Source: an uncultured Acetatifactor sp. (lineage in GTDB: Bacteria; Bacillota; Clostridia; Lachnospirales; Lachnospiraceae). From it: a stretch of 64,000 nucleotides of DNA. The position numbers and the translations under genes are program-made. The notes under the pieces were generated by a model that saw nothing but the letters and a program-made list of their open reading frames with translations, did not search any database and was not told where the DNA came from. How positions within the stretch are numbered: the first letter of the stretch is position 1; every line of letters begins with the position of its first letter. The DNA lies in NCBI GenBank assembly GCA_910585665.1, contig CAJUFI010000004.1, forward strand, positions 37,852 to 101,851. The letters run 5' to 3'. Shown in pieces: positions 34,281-41,366 of this stretch.

Positions 34281-35249
34281 TCAGCACAGGCTTATCCCTT
34301 CTGCTGCCGCCAGAATCCTACCTGATATCCTCTCCTGCAGATAGACAGGATTTAATTGGCGTTTCGTATATTTCAAATAGCTGTCCTGCGTATTCTGAAT
34401 CAGCTTTGCCGTGAAGTATCGCTCCCAGCTGAAATAATTCCTGCTTTCGATATCATTTCCCGGATCTCTCAATATCTCCTCAATCCCGCCGCCTTCTACC
34501 ACCCCAGACTTCAGAATCAGCCACTCAAAAGATTCCGGCAGGTACAATGCAATATTCGGATAACCTTTTATAAGCCGCATCAGTTTTTCCATCTCCGAGC
34601 CGAAAGCGGCACCATCGGCAATCACCAGCGTCTTCTCATCCGGCTGCTTTGCAACAACCGAGAAGATATTGGACTTGCCCTGCGAGCTGACGCAAGTAAT
34701 CCCACCGCTTCTTTCACAGATGCCCTGAAAGAACTGAAAGCCGGAATTGGAATCCTCCACGACCACTTTTTCAGGTTTTCCTGGCTGATGATGCTTTTCA
34801 GCGTGGTACAGATGGTAGAGCTCATTATAAGTACGTTTTAAGGTCCCATACTTGCCGGAATTACGGATTCCATAAATCTCCTCCACACTGTATGGCAGAG
34901 ACGGAACGCCTTCTCTGGTCACAATGACATAATAGTTGTCGGTCTCCTGAATTGCAGCGGCAAAGTCATCGCTCATGACGAATTCATTGCCTTCATCAAT
35001 GAACACAATGCTGTCCTTCATCATGGAAAGCTGTCCTGCCCATGTGCGCCCGTCCAGCACAGCGCACTCTTTATCACAGATAAGATCAACAGCGCTGGCG
35101 CTTCCGTTTTCAAAGTGCTCGCGGATCATGTCCACCAGCGTAGTTTTTCCCGTGGCGCTGTCTCCCCGGATGATTGTAATATTCCTTTTGATTTCGAAAT
35201 CGTACCGAATGCGTTTATTCTGTACAATGATTCTATGTGTCCCTCTCAT
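34281..35249 (-). CDS. P-loop ATPase paired with DUF4869
   Basis: The 322-aa protein starts MRGTHRIIVQNKRIRYDFEI (AGAGGTG 6 bp upstream; a GTG at 35258 is the alternative). It has Walker A GDSATGKTTL, Walker B IVFIDEGNEF, and later HHQPGKPEKVVVEDSNSG. It looks like a stand-alone ATPase of the ABC/SMC type, but no clear ABC signature is visible. It follows the DUF4869 gene by 12 bp; the same ATPase-DUF4869 order recurs in Clostridia as I recall. The function is unknown, possibly a two-gene accessory or defence module. Confidence 0.75.
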   Translation of the reverse strand: MRGTHRIIVQNKRIRYDFEIKRNITIIRGDSATGKTTLVDMIREHFENGSASAVDLICDKECAVLDGRTWAGQLSMMKDSIVFIDEGNEFVMSDDFAAAIQETDNYYVIVTREGVPSLPYSVEEIYGIRNSGKYGTLKRTYNELYHLYHAEKHHQPGKPEKVVVEDSNSGFQFFQGICERSGGITCVSSQGKSNIFSVVAKQPDEKTLVIADGAAFGSEMEKLMRLIKGYPNIALYLPESFEWLILKSGVVEGGGIEEILRDPGNDIESRNYFSWERYFTAKLIQNTQDSYLKYTKRQLNPVYLQERISGRILAAAEGISLC

Positions 35250-35261
35250 ATCCGGCACCTC

Positions 35262-35699
35262 TCATACATACAGACCGGCAACCGGAACCAGTTCCCGCAT
35301 GCTATGGACGATTTTGTCTGTATTCAGAATGCGGATGTCAAAGGCGCCTTCCCCGAAATCCATCAGATGCCGCAGGTTGATGGTAAGGTCATCGGTTTCT
35401 GCCAGCTTCAGGATCCACTTCGCGCAATCGTCTCCGCAGGTAGACGCGTTGAATATCTTCGATCGCTCATTCTTCATGAGGATCAGCGTCTTCACGCCGC
35501 CGGAGAGAGAGACAGGGGGGATTTTCCCCAGAACAGGGCTGTCGATTACCGCGCTGTCCAAAACCACGGATTTGTCGATGTCAAGTATCATCTGCCTTGC
35601 AACCGGATCCGTGATCCAGGCATCCTCATATGCGTTCTTGAAGTACACCGCGGTATTGAAAACCGCTTCCGGCATTTTTCCATAGTAGATGTTCAGCAT
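35262..35699 (-). CDS. DUF4869 protein
   Basis: The 145-aa product (MLNIYYGKMPEAVFNTAVYF) matches DUF4869 in memory through SPVLGKIPPVSLSGGVKTLI and INLRHLMDFGE. It is soluble, without catalytic motifs; FNASTCGDDCAKWILK has two Cys four residues apart. It is the upstream partner of the P-loop ATPase. The 430 bp upstream of it (35700-36128) show no gene, only short palindromes (ATGCGC-TTCA-GCGCAT near 35776) and a weak fragment of membrane-protein-like codons. Confidence 0.78.
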   Translation of the reverse strand: MLNIYYGKMPEAVFNTAVYFKNAYEDAWITDPVARQMILDIDKSVVLDSAVIDSPVLGKIPPVSLSGGVKTLILMKNERSKIFNASTCGDDCAKWILKLAETDDLTINLRHLMDFGEGAFDIRILNTDKIVHSMRELVPVAGLYV

Positions 35700-36027
35700 A
35701 CACCCGCACCTCCGTGAGCAATCATTTTTCTTCTTTATCCCTGGCCTGTCTGTCTTACCTTATTTACATGCGCTTCAGCGCATAGGAATCAGAAGTTGAC
35801 ACAATGTCCTTATGCGTCAATATTTTACCACATCCTCCCACATTTTACTACCCGTAAAGAATCCCCAAAACAATGCTCATGTACGGTAAAGAAGCAGGCA
35901 ACCGAAAACAAGAGATAGACCGCCAGCGCCGCACCATTCCGAACCCAAAAACAAAGTCCAAAAGACAAACATTGTATCAATGTGCATAACCGGCTCTATG
36001 GGGACGGAAAAATCCGAAAACACTTCC

Positions 36028-36044
36028 TGCTACGCTACGTAGCA
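36028..36044. promoter_or_regulatory. Palindrome upstream of the HTH gene
   Basis: TGCTACG-CTA-CGTAGCA, perfect 7-bp arms, 85 bp before the start of the small HTH regulator. This is an operator-like position for autoregulation. Confidence 0.5.
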
Positions 36045-36128
36045 TAAATGTACACAGCTTTTTCTTGTGAATCCCACATAAAACTGCTATTATGAGACTG
36101 CAAAAAACAAAAAAGGGAGGACTCACAT

Positions 36129-36539
36129 ATGAGTTTAGGAGAAAAAATTAGAGCCATGCGACAACAGGCATCCCTTTCACAAGAACAGCTTGCTGAAAAA
36201 TTAAATGTATCAAGACAAGCCATTACGAAATGGGAAACAGGCAAGGGAATACCTGATATCGCGAATCTGATTGCTATCAGTGATGAATTTGATTTAAGCC
36301 TTGACCAATTGATTAAAGACGATATTGCAGTAAAAAAGAAGGTTATTTCCGATAGTTCTTCTAAGAAATGGCATATACTGGTCATTGTCTATCTGGTGGC
36401 AATCGTGGCATATATCGCTTATTTTGCAATTTGTCACAGGATTCTGATGATAGGGTTCTTAATTGCAACGCTTTTTATGTTGTTTTATGAAGCGAGAATT
36501 TTTGTAAAAGAAAAAATATATAGGCAGAACAAGAAATAG
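36129..36539 (+). CDS. XRE-family HTH regulator with C-terminal membrane helices
   Basis: The 136-aa protein has the HTH LSQEQLAEKLNVSRQAITKW near the N-terminus and two hydrophobic helices in the second half. GGGAGG lies 8 bp upstream of the ATG. It is AT-rich compared with the genes on either side and resembles the 22040-22618 regulator in layout. It is not obviously linked to a neighbour; the downstream 130 bp show no gene. Confidence 0.85.
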   Translation: MSLGEKIRAMRQQASLSQEQLAEKLNVSRQAITKWETGKGIPDIANLIAISDEFDLSLDQLIKDDIAVKKKVISDSSSKKWHILVIVYLVAIVAYIAYFAICHRILMIGFLIATLFMLFYEARIFVKEKIYRQNKK

Positions 36540-36674
36540 CAACAGACGGATATTTTGAACCCCCCTACAAAGAATACCCCATTATGGTAAACGGTAATCT
36601 CACGCCAGGTAATTAGCCGATAATTCGTACCCAATAAGGCTACGAGTCATCGGCTGTGCGTCCGCTCTTTTGAA

Positions 36675-36822
36675 TCAGACCAATTCCTTCAGCTTAACAG
36701 GTATCCAGACTTCATAGTATCTTTTTTTATTGCGCATATCACGGTCTGTCCATAAATGATAAACTTCAATTATATCATCGTTTCTAAGTACATATTCAGG
36801 ACCTGGCAGCCATGAGTCAAAA
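36675..36822 (-). pseudogene. Remnant of an effector-binding (GyrI-like) domain
   Basis: A frame without a start reads LPKLFDLIFDSWLPGPEYVL and ends WIPVKLKELV-stop at 36675. The pattern SWLPGPxY followed by IEVYH and YEVWIPVK is that of the C-terminus of AraC/GyrI effector-binding proteins. A TAG lies just upstream, so the rest of the gene is gone. Region 36823-36962 shows nothing else. Confidence 0.55.
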
Positions 36823-36962
36823 ATCAAATCGAACAACTTCGGAAGTTCCTACTGATATCATACCTTTTTCCAGTCCGGAGTGTATCGTTTTTTCCGCATC
36901 CCTGTTATCACATTCATATACACGAACCTTGCAGGACTTGCAAACGGGCCGGGCGGACTTTG

Positions 36963-38750
36963 TCATTCCAGATAAAATACTGGCCCTTTGGCCGGAAAAG
37001 GAAGGTGTCTCCCCCGGGGCACCAGAAACGCGTGATCCCGTCCAAAAAGGTTCAGCCTGTCGCACTCGCAGTCGGTGATGATCAGCAGCGGGGCCTCCTT
37101 CGGGAAATCCCCGGCCTGCTCCAGCAGCTCCACCCCCGGCTGGAGCACCGTGCCGCCCCGCCCCCGCACCCGGACGCTGCCGGCGATGTCCGACGCCTCC
37201 ATGTACCCCTGGTCGTAGGGGGACGCGTCGCAGAACACCACCCGCACCCGGTTCACGTCCCGGGCGGCGCTGTAGCTGGCGATGGCCCCCAGAGCCGCGG
37301 CCAGCAGGGCACGGTCCATGGAGCCGGAAGTGTCCAGCAGCACGCCGAAAGTCCGCCCCTCCCGGGCCGCCTCCTCATACCGGTAAGAGGGCCGGGGGAT
37401 GTCCGGCGTGGCAGACTGTCTTCTGCTGAGCCTGGCATAGGTGCGCCGCTTTTCCAGAGGCTCGAACCGCTCGTCGAACCACCTGGCCAGTTCCACATCC
37501 CAGGGGATGGGCGGCTGGGACAGGGCACGGATCTCCTCCACCAGCCCGGCGGGAAGGTAGCCCCTGCCATGGGTCTGATGGAAGTCCAGCCCCCGCTGGA
37601 TGGCCGAGCGGCACCATTCATCCAGATCCACGAAATCTTTTGTCTCCTCCCAGCCGGGCGGGCCGAAGACAATGTCGTGGCAGGCCATGCGCCTGTATTT
37701 GCGCAGGTTGACGGCCAGAATGTCATAGACGCTCTCCGCCGACAGCCCCGCAAGCTCCGGGTCGTAGAGCAGCCCCTCCGGCATGGAGCCCACCTCCATG
37801 TCCCGCAGCCACTGGTTGATTACATAATCGCAAGCTGTGTTCCACAGTTCCGGATCCCGCTTGCCCAGCCGCCGCTCATGGCACAGAGCGGCGTGAAGGT
37901 ATTCATGAGCCAGCACGAACCTCCACTCCTGCTCGGTCAGGTGAGCATTGGGATTGACATAAATCTCCCGCATCTGAATGGAAATCGCGGCAATGGAAAT
38001 GTCCATCCGCTGTGCTACAAGCGCGTCTTCCACCAGCCGGAAGCCGGAGGCTATGCCCCCCAAAAGAGGATAGCTGGACAGGAACCATTCCTGTGCCCGC
38101 TGGACGGGGCTGCTTATCCGGCGCTCCCCCGGCTCTGCCCGGACACCTCCGGCATAGTCCACGGCGGCCCGCAGAGCCTCCCGCAGGCTGTCCGCAAAAA
38201 TCTGCCGCCAGTCCGTGGGGCCTCTCCACCAGCTCCGGGCCGTCCCCCGCCAGGACATGTCCGCCCGTCCGCCGCTCATGGTGGAGAAATGCAGATAGGC
38301 CGGGTCACTGTGCTCTTTCAGCCAGTCATACAGCTTTTCCTCCTCCCTGGCCCCTGACGGCAGAGGAAAGTCCAGTTCCCCGGGGACCGTTCCGATGCGG
38401 AGGTCAGCCAGATACCGGGCCGTCACACAGTCGCAGGCGGCATTCCAGAGGGCATCCTTCTCCCGGTCTTCTCTGATATGGCCCAGCCCTAAATGCAGCA
38501 GACAGTGGGCCACCACATAAGCCCACTCCCCCGGTGTCGCCCGGCGGTGGCTGTTGGCATAGATGTGGCCGTCAGAGGTGACCCAGGCCCAGTCCTCCCT
38601 GGCACAGGGATAGCTGTCGTCAAAGTGGACGGTCGCCCGCTCCCGCAACGGCCCCAGCACCGGATTCTGCCTCACCATGGCGCATCCGGCCCCAAAGGCC
38701 TCCTGAGCCGGATTGGTCTTCTGTTGTCCCTTTTTCTGTTTCCCGCTCAT
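36963..38750 (-). CDS. Putative metallopeptidase-VWA protein (DUF2201-like)
   Basis: The 595-aa protein begins MSGKQKKGQQKTNPAQEAFG and overlaps the MoxR stop (ATGA). Two zinc-site-like helices occur: WAYVVAHCLLHLGLGH and FVLAHEYLHAALCHE, the second a clear HExxH. The C-terminal third is a VWA-like domain with MIDAS DTSGSMD and ITDCECD. The longer frame to 39248 is only a shadow of the MoxR gene. MoxR ATPases with VWA partners form chaperone-like remodelling pairs; here the partner may also be a protease. GC is higher than in the preceding region. Confidence 0.85.
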   Translation of the reverse strand: MSGKQKKGQQKTNPAQEAFGAGCAMVRQNPVLGPLRERATVHFDDSYPCAREDWAWVTSDGHIYANSHRRATPGEWAYVVAHCLLHLGLGHIREDREKDALWNAACDCVTARYLADLRIGTVPGELDFPLPSGAREEEKLYDWLKEHSDPAYLHFSTMSGGRADMSWRGTARSWWRGPTDWRQIFADSLREALRAAVDYAGGVRAEPGERRISSPVQRAQEWFLSSYPLLGGIASGFRLVEDALVAQRMDISIAAISIQMREIYVNPNAHLTEQEWRFVLAHEYLHAALCHERRLGKRDPELWNTACDYVINQWLRDMEVGSMPEGLLYDPELAGLSAESVYDILAVNLRKYRRMACHDIVFGPPGWEETKDFVDLDEWCRSAIQRGLDFHQTHGRGYLPAGLVEEIRALSQPPIPWDVELARWFDERFEPLEKRRTYARLSRRQSATPDIPRPSYRYEEAAREGRTFGVLLDTSGSMDRALLAAALGAIASYSAARDVNRVRVVFCDASPYDQGYMEASDIAGSVRVRGRGGTVLQPGVELLEQAGDFPKEAPLLIITDCECDRLNLFGRDHAFLVPRGRHLPFPAKGPVFYLE

Positions 38751-39805
38751 CCGTTCCGCTTGTCCGCCAGCCGGGGGAGGTCTCGGAACAGCTCCACCAC
38801 GAACCAGTCCGGCAGCTCCTTTCCGTCTTCCGGGGTCACCGCCATCCGGGCGATTTCCAGACTGATATTTGCCAGCTCGGTGATCCGGTCCTTGGCCTGG
38901 AGGACCAGGGTCTGGCTGTCGCTGCTCAGCTTCGCCCGCTCCGCCGGCAGCTCTTTCACCAGGCGGGCGCGGAGGGACTGGGCCAGGAAGTAGAGCACAT
39001 CCCGCTCTTCCGCTTTCTCCGGCCAGGGCTGAGCGCCGGAGAGGATCTTGTCCAGGGCGTACTGGCTGCGGATCTGGCGGATGTAGGCCAGGAACTGGAC
39101 GGCATGGTGGGGGCTCAGGCACCCGGTGGCCAGAATCCGCAGGGCTTCCTCCCCGATGTCCGGGCCGTAGCTGTGGACGGCATCGCTGAGCATGTGCCAG
39201 GAGCGGGGCGTGGAGAAGGGCTCCTCGCTCTTGGGGGGCTTTGCCCACAGATGATCCGGGCGGCTGGTGATGTAGTCATAGATGTAGGGATGGATGCCGT
39301 TTGCGGCGGCCCATTCCAGCCAGAGCCTGGGGCTGGCGGTGAGCTCCACATGGAACATCCGGTTCACCAGGGCGGAGGACATGGGCCGGGTGATGGCGTT
39401 GTCCTGGGCCCGGTTGCCCGCGCCCACCACGATGGAGCCCTCCGGCAGGCAGTATTCCCCGATCCGCCGCTCGTGAATCAGGGAGTAGAAGGCCTTCTGC
39501 ACTTCCGAGGTACAGGCGTTCAGCTCGTCCAGGAAGAGGACGTAGGGCTCCTGTCTGGCGATTGTCCGGGGCGGGCAGAAGACGCTGTATCCGTCCCTGA
39601 TCTGGGGGACACCGATGATGTCCTCCGGAGCCAGCTGGCTGCCCAGGAGGGAGACGCAGGGCAGCCCCAGGCTGTCCGCGAAGTCCTGGACGATGGCGGA
39701 CTTGCCGATGCCCGGCGCTCCCCAGATGAACACCGGGCGGATCAGCCCTACGTTCAGTAGGACGTCCAGCAATTGTTTATGGTTTACGGTTATGGTCAGG
39801 TTCAT
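38747..39805 (-). CDS. MoxR-family AAA+ ATPase
   Basis: The 352-aa protein has Walker A WGAPGIGKSA, Walker B VLFLDELNA, and a sensor-like GAGNRAQDNA with an Arg finger candidate in ALVNRMFH. It is soluble. MoxR proteins act as chaperones that insert metals or remodel complexes with a VWA partner, encoded next with a 4-bp overlap. AAAGGAG lies 12 bp before the ATG, a little far. Confidence 0.9.
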   Translation of the reverse strand: MNLTITVNHKQLLDVLLNVGLIRPVFIWGAPGIGKSAIVQDFADSLGLPCVSLLGSQLAPEDIIGVPQIRDGYSVFCPPRTIARQEPYVLFLDELNACTSEVQKAFYSLIHERRIGEYCLPEGSIVVGAGNRAQDNAITRPMSSALVNRMFHVELTASPRLWLEWAAANGIHPYIYDYITSRPDHLWAKPPKSEEPFSTPRSWHMLSDAVHSYGPDIGEEALRILATGCLSPHHAVQFLAYIRQIRSQYALDKILSGAQPWPEKAEERDVLYFLAQSLRARLVKELPAERAKLSSDSQTLVLQAKDRITELANISLEIARMAVTPEDGKELPDWFVVELFRDLPRLADKRNG

Positions 39806-39814
39806 GAAATATGA

Positions 39815-40057
39815 TTACTCCTTTGTCTTCTTATCTTGTACATACAGGCCGGCAAGGACCATCTCATGGAATCCATCGCCAGCCTTACCGCCGCCTCGGA
39901 GGAGTTCAAGCGGCTCCGCGGAACAGGGAAAGCATATGTAGGTATCCGGCACCACCACAGAGGGGCTCTGATAGCGGAGTGCCTCCATGAGCCAGAAATA
40001 GCTCACCGGAAGGCTTTGCTGCTGGGCCCCTAGGATGTCCGCCAGGTAAAAAAACAT
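39815..40057 (-). CDS. Small hypothetical upstream of moxR
   Basis: An 80-aa frame (MFFYLADILGAQQQSLPVSY) ends 10 bp before the moxR start. The residues look protein-like (LMEALRYQSPSVVVPDTYIC), but the ribosome binding site is poor and no family is recognised. It may be a 5'-truncated gene of the same module. Confidence 0.4.
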   Translation of the reverse strand: MFFYLADILGAQQQSLPVSYFWLMEALRYQSPSVVVPDTYICFPCSAEPLELLRGGGKAGDGFHEMVLAGLYVQDKKTKE

Positions 40058-40060
40058 GCC

Positions 40061-41080
40061 TTACGGGCATATGATATACTTCCCTTTCGCCCGGGCCTGG
40101 GCATCTCTCAGAATCTCCTCCAGCTTTTCCAGCCCATACGTCCCGTGAACCATGCTGCTCACGTCCAGACGGCCTGTGTCGATCAAATCCAGCGCCCGCT
40201 TCTGCGTATAAGGGTTGATATAGGACGCTTTCAGTTCCAGCTCCTTTTTGAATATCTCAAAGGGCTTCACCGCAATGGTCTCGTCCGGCTTCGTCAGGCC
40301 GAACATCATCACCACCGCCTTGTTCCCGGCGATGTCGATGGCCTGTTCGATGGTGGCGGGACGGCCCACGCATTCGATGACCGTGTTCACCCAGGTGAAA
40401 CCGGCCTTATGCAGCTGTTCTTTCACATCCTCCTGTAAGGGATCGATGCATACATCCGCTCCCAGCTTCGCCGCCACGAGACGCTTCTCCTCCACCGGCT
40501 CCAGCAGCGCCACCTTTGCCGCGCCCTCCAGTTTCGCCAGCTGCAGCATCAGCAGGCCTATCATGCCGCCACCGATGACCACCGCCTGGGAACCCGGCTG
40601 AATCCTGCACATATCAATCCCGTGGAGACAACATGCCACCGGCTCCGCCATGGCACCCTGTTCAAAGGAAGTCCTCTCCCCCAGCCGGTATACCTGTCTG
40701 ACGTTCACGGCGCAGTATTCCGCAAATCCGCCATTCACAGTCGTTCCATATCCAATCATATGCTCACAGTAATGGGCCGCGCCGTTCCTACAGGGCGTAC
40801 AGGCTCCGCAATAACAGTTCGGATCCACGCAGACCCTGTCGCCAGGCCGATAATCCGTGACCGCTTCGCCGACTTCCTCCACGATGCCGGAGAACTCATG
40901 CCCCAGTATGGTGGGCGGGGTGACCTCCGCCGCGCCCTTGTCCCCCTCATAGATATGCACGTCCGTGCCGCAGACGCCGCAGGCTTTCACCCGGATCAGC
41001 ACGTCCTTTGGCCCAACGGCCGGCATCTCGTGCTCCTGAATCCTTATGTCATGTTTTCCGTAAAATACCGCGCTCTTCAT
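40061..41080 (-). CDS. Zinc-dependent medium-chain dehydrogenase
   Basis: The 339-aa enzyme has the ADH zinc motifs: CGVCGTDVHIYEGD, GHEFSGIVEEVG and the structural-zinc cluster CYCGACTPCRNG with its fourth Cys in HYCEHM. The Rossmann GGGMIGLLMLQLAK binds NAD(P). It is closest in feel to sorbitol, threonine or butanediol dehydrogenases; the substrate cannot be read from sequence. No sugar-uptake genes are adjacent. Region 41081-41366 shows no gene. Confidence 0.88.
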   Translation of the reverse strand: MKSAVFYGKHDIRIQEHEMPAVGPKDVLIRVKACGVCGTDVHIYEGDKGAAEVTPPTILGHEFSGIVEEVGEAVTDYRPGDRVCVDPNCYCGACTPCRNGAAHYCEHMIGYGTTVNGGFAEYCAVNVRQVYRLGERTSFEQGAMAEPVACCLHGIDMCRIQPGSQAVVIGGGMIGLLMLQLAKLEGAAKVALLEPVEEKRLVAAKLGADVCIDPLQEDVKEQLHKAGFTWVNTVIECVGRPATIEQAIDIAGNKAVVMMFGLTKPDETIAVKPFEIFKKELELKASYINPYTQKRALDLIDTGRLDVSSMVHGTYGLEKLEEILRDAQARAKGKYIICP

Positions 41081-41366
41081 CTTCTATCCGCCCCTTCCTT
41101 TCTCCGGTCCCCTCTTCCGCCGATGCTTATCCTTGCGGCTCATCCCCCCGGGTGCATTCCGCAATAAGCTTCCGCTGCCTTAGATCCTATGACAGTATTT
41201 GGCTTCTATTGTAAACCCATACGCCGCTTCTTTCAATACCCCCTTCCCATATATCCCCTGCCCTGTCAGTTATTTCCGGAACTTGCCGCTTATACTACAT
41301 AACGCCAGTATTTACCGTACTGCACTGGTCAAACGCATATGGCCGGCATCATGCAGCCGGGTCCTG

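Noticed and set aside
38750..39248. N-terminal extension of the metallopeptidase-VWA protein
   Set aside because: It lies wholly within the MoxR gene in another frame and is Pro/Arg-rich shadow sequence; the ATGA overlap gives the true start.
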